NCBI GenBank assembly: GCA_900551185.1
Contig: URVF01000105.1
Coordinates: 1-5,777 of the forward strand
DNA from: an uncultured Collinsella sp.
Lineage (GTDB): Bacteria; Actinomycetota; Coriobacteriia; Coriobacteriales; Coriobacteriaceae
Length of the DNA: 5,777 nt
Direction: 5' to 3'
The translations under genes and the position numbers were made by a program. The notes under the pieces are model-generated. The model was not told the DNA's origin. It saw only the letters and a program-made list of their open reading frames with translations, and did not search any database. Shown in pieces: positions 1 to 5,449 of this stretch. Position 1 is the first letter of the stretch. Each line of letters starts with the position of its first letter.

Positions 1-49
1 ACGAGATCATGCCTAGTCTCGTGGGCTCGGAGATGTGTATAAGAGACAG
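1..49 (+). other. Nextera i7 sequencing adapter (contamination)
   Basis: This stretch is synthetic. Bases 1-7 match the end of the Illumina P7 oligo (ACGAGAT). Bases 8-15 (CATGCCTA) match the Nextera i7 index oligo known as N706. Bases 16-30 (GTCTCGTGGGCTCGG) are the read-2 primer tail, and bases 31-49 (AGATGTGTATAAGAGACAG) are the 19-bp Tn5 mosaic end. The same sequence recurs inverted at the other end of the window. Genomic sequence begins at base 50. Adapter identity is from memory of the kit sequences. The exact match of every module in the right order makes it close to certain. Confidence 0.99.
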
Positions 50-53
50 ACAG

Positions 54-60
54 AAAGGAG
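54..60 (+). promoter_or_regulatory. Ribosome binding site of copA, decides its start
   Basis: AAAGGAG lies 5 bases before the ATG at 66. It supports that ATG over the in-frame ATG at 9, which lies in adapter sequence. Only 16 genomic bases (50-65) remain upstream of copA, so its promoter and any CsoR operator are not in the window. Confidence 0.85.
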
Positions 61-65
61 AAGCC

Positions 66-2408
66 ATGGCTCAAGATAAGTTCGACGTGGGCGGCATGAC
101 GTGCGCCGCCTGCCAGGCGCACGTAGACCGCGCCGTGAGCAAGCTCGACGGCGTCGAGAGCGTCGCGGTCAATCTGCTCGCCGGTTCCATGATGGTCGAC
201 TATGACCCCGCGCAGGTCACCCCCGACGACATCTGCACCGCCGTCGATCGCGCTGGCTACTCGGCCTCGCCCGTCAGCACGGGCACCGACGCCGACGGCT
301 CAAACGACAGCACGCAAGCCAGGTCCGGCGCCGCCCATATGGAGTCGCCCACCAAAAAGCTGGAGGCCGCCGCCTCCGCCATGCGCACCCGCCTCATCAT
401 CTCGATCATCTTCCTCATCCCGCTGTTCTACATAGGCATGGGACACATGCTCGGTTGGCCACTGCCCGGCGTCTTCACCGACCACACCCACAGCATGACA
501 CTCGCGCTTACCGAGCTCGTCCTGCTCATCCCCATCGTCTACGTCAACGACGCGTACTTTATCAACGGGTTTAAATCGCTCGCGCACGGCGCGCCCACCA
601 TGGACGCCCTCATCGCCGTCGGCGCCACCGCGTCCATCGCCTGGTCGCTCTACGCCATGTTCATCATGGCCGACCAGCTAGCCGCGGGTCAGGTCCACGA
701 GGCCATGATGACGAGCATGGACAACCTGTATTTTGAGAGCGCCGGCACGATCTTGTCGCTCGTCACCGTAGGCAAATATCTCGAGACACGCAGCAAATCC
801 AAGACTGGCGGCGCCATCGAGGCGCTCATTGACCTGGCGCCCCCGACCGCGACCATCGTGGCCGACGACGGCACCGAGACCGCTGTGGACGTCGACGCCA
901 TCCTTCCCGGCCAGGTGCTGCGTGTGCGCCCCGGCGAGTCCATCCCTGTCGACGGCGTGGTACTCGAGGGCGCTTCGGCCGTGGACGAAAGTGCACTGAC
1001 CGGCGAGTCCATCCCCGTGGAGAAGACCGCCGGCGCCACCGTCAACGCCGCCACCGTCAACCGCACTGGATCGTTTACCTTCCGCGCTACGCGTGTGGGC
1101 GCTGACACGTCGCTCGCCAAGATTATCCAGCTCGTCGAGGACGCCAATGCCACCAAGGCACCCATTGCTCGACTGGCCGACAAGGTCGCCGGCGTGTTCG
1201 TGCCCGTGGTATTCGTGATCTCGGCCGTGACCTTTGTGGTGTGGATGGCACTGACCAGCGACGTGAATGAGGCGCTCACCTCCGCCGTCGCTGTGCTGGT
1301 GATCAGCTGCCCGTGCGCGCTGGGCCTGGCCACGCCCGTCGCTATTATGGTCGGCACCGGCAAGGGCGCCGAGATGGGCATTCTGTTCAAAAGCGCCGAG
1401 GCGCTGGAGAATCTGCGCAGCGTGGGCACCGTGGTGCTCGATAAGACGGGAACGGTCACTCGCGGCAAGCCTGCCGTGACCGATATCGTGGTAGCCACGC
1501 GCGCCGACGGATTGCCCGCCATGAGCGAAAAGGCGCTGCTCAAGCTGGCCGCTGCGCTGGAGCGCTCAAGCGAGCACCCGCTGGCCGAGGCGATTATGGC
1601 CGAGTGCGAGGCGCGCGGAATCGTCGCACGCACGGTCGAGGACTTTGCCGCCGTGCCCGGGCGAGGCGTTACGGCGCGCGAAGGGCAAAACGCCATTGCC
1701 GCCGGCAACGTGCGCCTGATGAACGAGTTGGGCGTTACCGTGCCCGCGGGTCTTGCCGAGCAATTTGCCGCCGAAGGCAAGACGCCGCTGTTCTTTGCCA
1801 AGAACGGCGAGCTTGCCGGCACCATTGCCGTGGCTGACGAGGTCAAGGAGACGAGCGCCGAGGCCATCGCCGCGCTCCGCAAGCTCGGCGTCGACGTGCG
1901 CATGCTCACCGGCGACAACCGCGTCACCGCCGAAGCGATCGCCCGCCGCGTGAGACTGAGTAGCGAGCAGGTCATCGCCGACGTCCTCCCCGCCGACAAG
2001 GAGCGCCATGTGCGCGAGCTGCAAGACGCGGGCGGCAAGGTCGCCATGGTGGGCGACGGCATCAACGACTCCCCCGCCTTGGCGCGCGCCGACGTGGGCC
2101 TTGCGATCGGCACCGGCGCCGACATCGCCAAGGAGGGCGCCGACGTGGTACTCATGCGCAGCGACCTCATGGACGTCGCCCGCGCCATCGAGCTTTCGCG
2201 CGCCACGATCCGCAACATCAAGCAGGACCTGTTCTGGGCGCTGTTCTACAACGGCATCGGCATTCCGCTCGCCGCGGGTGCGTTCTTCCCCCTCACCGGT
2301 TGGCAGCTCTCGCCGATGTTTGGCGCCGCGGCCATGAGCCTGTCGAGCGTATGCGTCGTAAGCAACGCGCTGCGCCTGAAATCCTTTAAGCCAAAAGTGG
2401 CAAAATAG
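66..2408 (+). CDS. copA: Cu(I)-exporting P1B-type ATPase CopA
   Basis: Inner-membrane pump that exports Cu(I) at the cost of ATP. The 780-residue protein is of normal length and appears complete. One N-terminal HMA domain (about residues 5-70) carries the GMTCAAC metal site with Cys13 and Cys16. A polar linker (about 72-100) leads to eight predicted membrane helices, near 109-128, 142-161, 178-201, 221-240, 374-396, 403-428, 721-740 and 751-771. The actuator has TGES at 312-315. The sixth helix has CPC at 415-417, followed by DKTGT with phosphorylated Asp459, the nucleotide-domain HP at 504-505, TGDN at 615-618 and GDGIND at 663-668. Tyr728-Asn729 in helix 7 and Met757/Ser760 in the MSLSS segment of helix 8 are the Cu(I)/Ag(I) hallmarks, which argue against Zn/Cd specificity. 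The frame stays open upstream to base 9, but those codons are adapter. It heads a same-strand cluster with copZ and csoR. Confidence 0.96.
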   Translation: MAQDKFDVGGMTCAACQAHVDRAVSKLDGVESVAVNLLAGSMMVDYDPAQVTPDDICTAVDRAGYSASPVSTGTDADGSNDSTQARSGAAHMESPTKKLEAAASAMRTRLIISIIFLIPLFYIGMGHMLGWPLPGVFTDHTHSMTLALTELVLLIPIVYVNDAYFINGFKSLAHGAPTMDALIAVGATASIAWSLYAMFIMADQLAAGQVHEAMMTSMDNLYFESAGTILSLVTVGKYLETRSKSKTGGAIEALIDLAPPTATIVADDGTETAVDVDAILPGQVLRVRPGESIPVDGVVLEGASAVDESALTGESIPVEKTAGATVNAATVNRTGSFTFRATRVGADTSLAKIIQLVEDANATKAPIARLADKVAGVFVPVVFVISAVTFVVWMALTSDVNEALTSAVAVLVISCPCALGLATPVAIMVGTGKGAEMGILFKSAEALENLRSVGTVVLDKTGTVTRGKPAVTDIVVATRADGLPAMSEKALLKLAAALERSSEHPLAEAIMAECEARGIVARTVEDFAAVPGRGVTAREGQNAIAAGNVRLMNELGVTVPAGLAEQFAAEGKTPLFFAKNGELAGTIAVADEVKETSAEAIAALRKLGVDVRMLTGDNRVTAEAIARRVRLSSEQVIADVLPADKERHVRELQDAGGKVAMVGDGINDSPALARADVGLAIGTGADIAKEGADVVLMRSDLMDVARAIELSRATIRNIKQDLFWALFYNGIGIPLAAGAFFPLTGWQLSPMFGAAAMSLSSVCVVSNALRLKSFKPKVAK

Positions 2409-2500
2409 GCTCACCATTAAGTCCATCTAGAACGGGTTTTCCAGACGCCCGAGATTGACCCGAAAGAGGAGCGACGCGCACTTTGGTACGCGAGCGATGG

Positions 2501-2513
2501 CTTGAAGGTCAAG
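2501..2513 (+). promoter_or_regulatory. Dyad CTTGA-N3-TCAAG upstream of copZ, possible operator
   Basis: A perfect 5-bp inverted repeat (2501-2505 and 2509-2513) lies 42 bases before copZ. It overlaps a tandem AAGGTC repeat (2505-2510 and 2511-2516). It sits inside the 147-base copA-copZ gap, which is long for a simple operon and could hold an internal promoter. I could not find a convincing -35/-10 pair around it, and it does not look like the usual G-tract-rich CsoR operator. A protein-binding role is only a guess. Confidence 0.3.
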
Positions 2514-2536
2514 GTCGGCTGCCTGGGAAAGCCGAC
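2514..2536 (+). other. Leader hairpin before copZ
   Basis: GTCGGCT (2514-2520) and AGCCGAC (2530-2536) form a perfect 7-bp G+C-rich stem with a 9-base loop. It ends 6 bases before the copZ ribosome binding site. No T-tract follows, so it is not an ordinary intrinsic terminator. It may be a processing or stability element between copA and copZ, or chance in G+C-rich DNA. The rest of the gap (2409-2500) shows only a weak imperfect stem near 2426-2445. Confidence 0.45.
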
Positions 2537-2542
2537 ATAACA

Positions 2543-2550
2543 GAGAGGAA
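2543..2550 (+). promoter_or_regulatory. Ribosome binding site of copZ
   Basis: GAGAGGAA lies 5 bases before the ATG at 2556. It supports the 73-residue HMA reading frame over the overlapping longer frame that opens at 2483. Confidence 0.75.
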
Positions 2551-2555
2551 TACCC

Positions 2556-2777
2556 ATGCGTTACACAATCAAGACTTCCGGCCTTATGTGCGGCCACTGC
2601 GACGCCACCATCGAGACGGCGCTGCTCAACGTGGCCGGCGTGACCGATGCCGACGCCGATCACGAGACCCAGACCGTCCAGGTGGAGTGCGCCGACACCG
2701 TGACCGCCGAGCAGCTCACCGCTGCCATCGAGGGCGCCGGCGAGAAGTTCCACGCCCTGTCCGTGACCGCCGCGTAG
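2556..2777 (+). CDS. copZ: Copper chaperone, HMA domain (CopZ-like)
   Basis: Small cytosolic metallochaperone expected to bind Cu(I) and hand it to the HMA domain or transport site of CopA. The 73 residues form a single HMA domain with nothing added, the usual CopZ length. The metal-binding loop is GLMCGHC, giving Cys12 and Cys15. This is the CxxC variant with Met before the first Cys and Gly-His between the cysteines, unlike the MTCAAC loop in the neighbouring CopA. The protein is acidic (many Asp and Glu). It lies 147 bases after copA and 48 bases before csoR on the same strand, so co-transcription at least with csoR is likely. The fold and context are clear. Copper rather than another soft metal is inferred from the neighbours. 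Confidence 0.9.
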   Translation: MRYTIKTSGLMCGHCDATIETALLNVAGVTDADADHETQTVQVECADTVTAEQLTAAIEGAGEKFHALSVTAA

Positions 2778-2825
2778 CAGCTACCAGAGACATTCGACTC
2801 CATCGACCAGAAACGAGGACCCGCC

Positions 2826-3098
2826 ATGATGGCAGACCACAAATCGGTGACCCGCATGCTCAAGACGGCACGCGGCCAGATCGACGGCATCTTGCGGATG
2901 GTCGAGGAGGACCGCTACTGCGTCGATATTTCCACGCAGCTCATGGCCACACAGGCGCTCCTCGCGCGCATTAACGCCGACGTGCTCAAGGCGCATATCG
3001 AGGGCTGCGTGACTTCGGCAATCGAATCGGGCGACGAAGACCTCAAAGCCGCCAAGCTCGCCGAAATCGAACGCGTCGTCGACAAGCTCTCCAAGTAA
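2826..3098 (+). CDS. csoR: Copper-sensing transcriptional repressor CsoR (DUF156)
   Basis: All-helical, DNA-binding repressor that leaves its operator when it binds Cu(I) and so derepresses copper export. The 90 residues match family length. Residues 5-28 (SVTRMLKTARGQIDGILRMV region) are the conserved first helix with the RGQIDGI signature. Cys32, His57 (AHIEGC) and Cys61 sit where the Cys-His-Cys Cu(I) ligands lie in characterised CsoR proteins. Tyr31 matches the conserved second-shell tyrosine. This pattern separates it from the related nickel sensor RcnR and formaldehyde sensor FrmR. The ATG at 2826 was chosen over the adjacent ATG at 2829 because GAGG at 2815-2818 is 7 bases before it. 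It is the last gene of the cluster and probably regulates copA, copZ and itself. No operator could be identified here. Confidence 0.93.
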   Translation: MMADHKSVTRMLKTARGQIDGILRMVEEDRYCVDISTQLMATQALLARINADVLKAHIEGCVTSAIESGDEDLKAAKLAEIERVVDKLSK

Positions 3099-3100
3099 TT

Positions 3101-3142
3101 GGGGACATTGGGGGCAGACTGCTTTGCGCCATCTTGGTGTAT
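3101..3142 (+). repeat. Degenerate copy of the GGGGACA inverted-repeat element
   Basis: This segment begins with GGGGACA (3101-3107). It contains TTTGCGCCATCTTGGTGTA (3123-3141), which matches the core of the intact element just downstream (3157-3175) at 15 of 19 positions, 34 bases apart. It reads as a decayed tandem copy lacking its right outer arm. It starts 2 bases after the csoR stop codon. Confidence 0.55.
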
Positions 3143-3143
3143 C

Positions 3144-3190
3144 GGGGACAGGTACGTTTGCACCACATTGGTGCAGATTAACCTGTCCCC
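3144..3190 (+). repeat. Nested inverted repeat, GGGGACAGGT...ACCTGTCCCC
   Basis: The outer arms GGGGACAGGT (3144-3153) and ACCTGTCCCC (3181-3190) are perfect 10-bp complements. Inside, TGCACCA (3159-3165) and TGGTGCA (3169-3175) pair perfectly around a 3-base CAT loop. The two stems are separated by a symmetric 5-by-5 internal loop (ACGTT/GATTA). It lies between csoR and the zinc-ribbon gene. No T-tract follows, so a classic terminator is unlikely, though it could stabilise the 3' end of the cop transcript. Similar GGGGAC-type arms recur at 3731-3758 and 5321-5354, which suggests a dispersed intergenic family. Confidence 0.85.
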
Positions 3191-3206
3191 CTTGCTCTAA
3201 ATCGGG

Positions 3207-3212
3207 TATAAA
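3207..3212 (+). promoter_or_regulatory. Possible -10 box of the zinc-ribbon membrane protein gene
   Basis: TATAAA stands out in G+C-rich surroundings 34 bases before the ATG at 3246, a reasonable place for a -10 element. The matching -35 position (about 3184-3189) falls inside the right arm of the GGGGACAGGT inverted repeat and does not resemble TTGACA. If this promoter is real, the repeat overlaps it. Confidence 0.4.
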
Positions 3213-3245
3213 GGCGTGCAGCATATCGAACGAAAGGCAATTTGC

Positions 3246-3719
3246 ATGAATGACTTTATGAAGGGTCGCAATGGTGCCGATGAACTCACCATCGTGATGG
3301 GTTTTGCCGGCATCGTCATCGCGATGATCGGATCGATAGCCCGCATCCAGTGGCTCAGCTGGATTGCCATCGCCGTAATCGTGATTGGCGTGCTGCGCGG
3401 CCTATCCAAAAATATCGACGCACGTCGTAAGGAGAACGAGGCCTTTGTCGCCGCGACTGCAAACGTACCCGGCTTGGGCAAGTTTGTAGCTAGCTTGGGC
3501 GGCGGAGCTGCAGCGGCCAACGCCTCGCGCGCAGCCGGTACTAGCAAGGAAGACTTTGAACGTGCCAAGCGCACAGCCAAGAAGATGTGGAAGGGCCGCA
3601 AGACCACGGCATACCTCAAGTGCCCCAACTGCGGCCAGATGCTCTCCGTCCCCAAGGGCAAGGGCAAGATCCGCGTCACCTGCCCCAAGTGCCACGCCAA
3701 GATGGAAACGCGCTCCTAG
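3246..3719 (+). CDS. Two-helix membrane protein with C-terminal zinc ribbon
   Basis: Function unknown. The 157-residue protein has two adjacent predicted membrane helices (about 14-34 and 36-52) with a short turn between. A positively charged stretch with RGLSKNIDARRKE at 51-63 follows, then a Gly/Ala-rich linker (about 75-98) and a basic segment (101-120). The C-terminal zinc ribbon has CPNC at 126-129 and CPKC at 146-149, spaced by a Lys/Gly-rich loop. By the positive-inside rule the ribbon is probably cytosolic. The ATG at 3246 was chosen because AAAGG at 3233-3237 lies 8 bases before it. An in-frame ATG at 3216 lacks this support and would add ten residues. The gene is flanked by inverted repeats and followed by a strong terminator, so it is probably transcribed alone. 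The paired CxxC motifs could hold zinc for structure or for nucleic-acid or protein contact. I cannot assign a role. Confidence 0.85.
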   Translation: MNDFMKGRNGADELTIVMGFAGIVIAMIGSIARIQWLSWIAIAVIVIGVLRGLSKNIDARRKENEAFVAATANVPGLGKFVASLGGGAAAANASRAAGTSKEDFERAKRTAKKMWKGRKTTAYLKCPNCGQMLSVPKGKGKIRVTCPKCHAKMETRS

Positions 3720-3730
3720 CCGCCGCACGC

Positions 3731-3758
3731 GGGACAATTAATCAGGTTTGTTTGTCCC
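3731..3758 (+). repeat. Short inverted repeat GGGACAA...TTGTCCC
   Basis: Perfect 7-bp arms (3731-3737 and 3752-3758) enclose a 14-base A+T-rich loop. It begins 11 bases after the stop codon of the zinc-ribbon gene and 20 bases before the terminator stem. The arms resemble the outer end of the GGGGACAGGT element at 3144-3190, so it may be a shortened member of that family. No T-tract follows. Confidence 0.5.
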
Positions 3759-3778
3759 AGTCTTAAGTATTTGTTCGA

Positions 3779-3815
3779 AAAAAGCCGAGGCCCCGTGTTG
3801 AGACCTCGGCTTTTT
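3779..3815. terminator. Bidirectional intrinsic terminator between convergent genes
   Basis: AAAAAGCCGAGG (3779-3790) pairs perfectly with CCTCGGCTTTTT (3804-3815) around a 13-base loop. The G+C-rich 7-bp core is flanked by A-tract and T-tract, so it works as a rho-independent terminator on either strand. On the + strand it ends the zinc-ribbon gene. On the minus strand it ends the amidohydrolase gene, whose stop codon is about 33 bases before it. Confidence 0.93.
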
Positions 3816-3848
3816 GTATGCGACAACGGAGCTGTCCCTTTGTCTCGT

Positions 3849-5219
3849 CTACGCCACACCGTCGCGGGCCAGCTCCTCGGCAAGCGCTTCGGCAGGCATG
3901 GCCATAATCGCGTCGAGCTCGGCGTCCACCTCGGGAATACGCTTCACCTTGAGTTTGCGCACCAGATCACCACGGCACATCACGTGCGTCGGCTCACGCA
4001 GGGCACACAGATCATCCAGAGGATTCTTGCGCGTCACCAGGATATCGGCTGCCTTGCCGCACTCGATCGTGCCGGTCTCGCCGCCCAGCCCCAGCAGCTC
4101 GGCATTGACCTGCGTAGCCGTATGCAGTGCGAAGGCGTTGCTCACGTCGACATACTTGGCAAAATAGGCCACCTCACGCCACATGTCGTACTGCGTCACG
4201 AACGGGCAACTCGAGTCCGTGCCCAGGCCCACCTTAACGCCGGCATCCAATGCGGCACGAGCGCTCTCGATAATGCCCGAGCACACGATATCGCCGTTCT
4301 TCTTTTGCGTATCGGTCGAATGGGTCTTTTTCGGGTCGAGCAATACAAACGGCAGCGCCGGGCTGATAGTGCAGGTAACACTGGGCGCACGCCCCTCGAG
4401 CTGCGTGCCCGCGGCGCCACGGTACAGCTCCAGGATCTCGGGCGTCAGCGGAGCGCCGTGCTCAATCGTGTCAACGCCGGCCTCAAGCGCGGCCTTCACG
4501 CCCTCGGTACTCTCAACATGAGCCATAACAGGAAGGCCCATATCGTGCGCCGCCTTGCACGCCGCCGCGGCAACCTCCACGGGCATACGCAACACGCCCG
4601 GCTCGCCCACCTCGGTAGCGTCGAACACGCCGCCCGTCACGAACAGCTTAATGACGTCGGCACCACGCGCATACAGGTCGCGCACCTGTTCGGCTGCCTC
4701 GGCGGGACTGTTTGCCACCTGGGCGAACAAGCCCGCACCATGGCCGCCCGGAACCGTAACGCCCGTTCCCGGCGCCACCAGGCGAGGGCCTTGATACTTG
4801 CCGGCATCGATAGCGTTGCGAACGGCAATGTCGGCAAACAGCGGGTCGCCTGCACCGCGCACCGTGGTCACGCCACTTGCCAGTTGTTGTTGGGCGCTGC
4901 CCTTAAGAATGTGGCGCACGATGGCGCGCCCCACGGGATTATCGAGCTTCTTCATCAGCGCGCCCGCATCGCCCGCCGAAATCGACTTGCCCGAGCCGCA
5001 CAGATGCACATGCATATTGATGAGGCCTGGCATGAGATACGCACCTGCCAGGTCGATAACCTCGGCACCCGCAGGCGCCTGCGCCACAGCACTCGGCCCC
5101 ATCCACGTGATGGCACCGCGCTCAACGGCCACGGCCATGTTGGGCTGCGGCTCCATATGCTCCGAACCATCCAGGACGGTCGCATTGATAAACAACGTGG
5201 AACGATCGGCAGACGCCAT
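3849..5219 (-). CDS. Metal-dependent amidohydrolase, imidazolonepropionase / Xaa-Pro dipeptidase-like
   Basis: Cytosolic hydrolase of the amidohydrolase superfamily, in the group containing HutI-like and prolidase-like enzymes. The 456 residues begin with a small beta domain (about 8-62). The TIM barrel follows, with metal ligands His70 and His72 (MHVHL), Lys191 (DVIKLFVTGG, the likely carboxylated bridging lysine), His234 (MAHVES), His254 (TIEHGAP) and Asp335 (GTDSSCP). VPGGHG at 157-162 is typical of this group. The C-terminal GKAADILV (388-395) closes the beta domain. All catalytic positions are intact, so it should be active. Substrates in the group include imidazolonepropionate, Xaa-Pro dipeptides and N-acyl or cyclic amides, and sequence alone does not decide. 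No hut genes are nearby. The ATG at 5219 was chosen over upstream starts because GGGAGGAG ends 6 bases before it. The frame stays open to 5429, but that extension crosses the hairpin repeats. Confidence 0.9.
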   Translation of the reverse strand: MASADRSTLFINATVLDGSEHMEPQPNMAVAVERGAITWMGPSAVAQAPAGAEVIDLAGAYLMPGLINMHVHLCGSGKSISAGDAGALMKKLDNPVGRAIVRHILKGSAQQQLASGVTTVRGAGDPLFADIAVRNAIDAGKYQGPRLVAPGTGVTVPGGHGAGLFAQVANSPAEAAEQVRDLYARGADVIKLFVTGGVFDATEVGEPGVLRMPVEVAAAACKAAHDMGLPVMAHVESTEGVKAALEAGVDTIEHGAPLTPEILELYRGAAGTQLEGRAPSVTCTISPALPFVLLDPKKTHSTDTQKKNGDIVCSGIIESARAALDAGVKVGLGTDSSCPFVTQYDMWREVAYFAKYVDVSNAFALHTATQVNAELLGLGGETGTIECGKAADILVTRKNPLDDLCALREPTHVMCRGDLVRKLKVKRIPEVDAELDAIMAMPAEALAEELARDGVA

Positions 5220-5225
5220 ATCGAG

Positions 5226-5233
5226 CTCCTCCC
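5226..5233 (-). promoter_or_regulatory. Ribosome binding site of the amidohydrolase, decides its start
   Basis: Read on the minus strand this is GGGAGGAG, a near-perfect Shine-Dalgarno sequence 6 bases before the ATG at 5219. The next upstream in-frame ATG (5252) has no comparable site. A weak A+T-rich TAATAAT lies upstream near 5260-5266 and might be a -10 element, without a recognisable -35. Confidence 0.85.
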
Positions 5234-5306
5234 TCACGATTAACTTGAACATTTGTCCATTATTACCTAGTCCCGCTGGATTGCTGCAGACGCATCGGCT
5301 AACGGA

Positions 5307-5328
5307 GGGAAGAGGGGATGTGGGGGGG
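5307..5328 (+). other. G-tract run with G-quadruplex potential
   Basis: G-tracts at 5307-5309 (3 G), 5314-5317 (4 G) and 5322-5328 (7 G, able to supply two tracts) are separated by 4-base spacers. This satisfies the simple four-tract rule for a G-quadruplex on the + strand. The run lies in the 283-base gap 5234-5516, about 90 bases upstream of the amidohydrolase start, on its template strand. It also forms one arm of the inverted repeat at 5321-5354. Confidence 0.45.
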
Positions 5329-5354
5329 ACGGAATACGTTGCAGTCCCACCCCA
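5321..5354 (+). repeat. Imperfect inverted repeat TGGGGGGGAC...GTCCCACCCCA
   Basis: TGGGGGGGAC (5321-5330) pairs with GTCCCACCCCA (5344-5354) with one bulged base, around a 13-base loop. The loop contains ACGTTGCA, close to the ACGTTTGCA inside the element at 3144-3190. The GGGAC/GTCCC arms and the shared loop core suggest a diverged member of the same family. Confidence 0.5.
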
Positions 5355-5367
5355 GCGACAACAGGGA

Positions 5368-5430
5368 AATGTCTCGATCTGTAACAGGTACAGGGTTATT
5401 GGGCCCCTTGATGTTACAGATCGAGACATT
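5368..5430 (+). repeat. Long hairpin element, copy 1
   Basis: The arms 5368-5386 (AATGTCTCGATCTGTAACA) and 5412-5430 are perfect 19-bp complements around a 25-base loop that contains GGTTATT at 5394-5400. It forms a tandem pair with the hairpin at 5450-5510. The minus-strand transcript from the endonuclease gene towards the amidohydrolase would contain both. No T-tract follows on either strand, so it is not a standard terminator. Confidence 0.92.
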
Positions 5431-5449
5431 CGGTCGACGTTTCACCGGC

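Noticed and set aside
31..49. Tn5/IS50-type mosaic end as a natural transposon terminus
   Set aside because: It is directly joined to the Nextera primer tail and index, so it comes from library preparation.
689..2221. 510-residue open frame on the minus strand opposite copA
   Set aside because: It is a shadow of copA in G+C-rich DNA: Ser/Ala/Thr-rich, no recognisable domain and no ribosome site, while the + strand frame has every P1B ATPase motif.
2426..2445. TCTAGAA...TTCCAGA stem after copA as a terminator
   Set aside because: It is short, has one mismatch, is not G+C-rich and has no T-tract. It is too weak to support termination.
2483..2974. 163-residue + strand frame overlapping copZ and csoR
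   Set aside because: It is Arg/His/Asp-rich without a domain and overlaps two clear genes in other frames.
3839..3848. TTTGTCTCGT near the amidohydrolase stop as a fifth copy of the hairpin arm
   Set aside because: Only about eight bases match the arm, there is no paired arm, and it abuts the stop codon. Chance is the simpler explanation.
3771..5243. 490-residue open frame on the + strand opposite the amidohydrolase
   Set aside because: It has Arg/His-rich composition with no domain, starts inside the terminator stem region and opposes a gene with all catalytic residues intact.
5220..5429. 70-residue N-terminal extension of the amidohydrolase
   Set aside because: It would translate across a hairpin repeat and the G-tract region, and has no ribosome site. 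The ATG at 5219 has a strong one.
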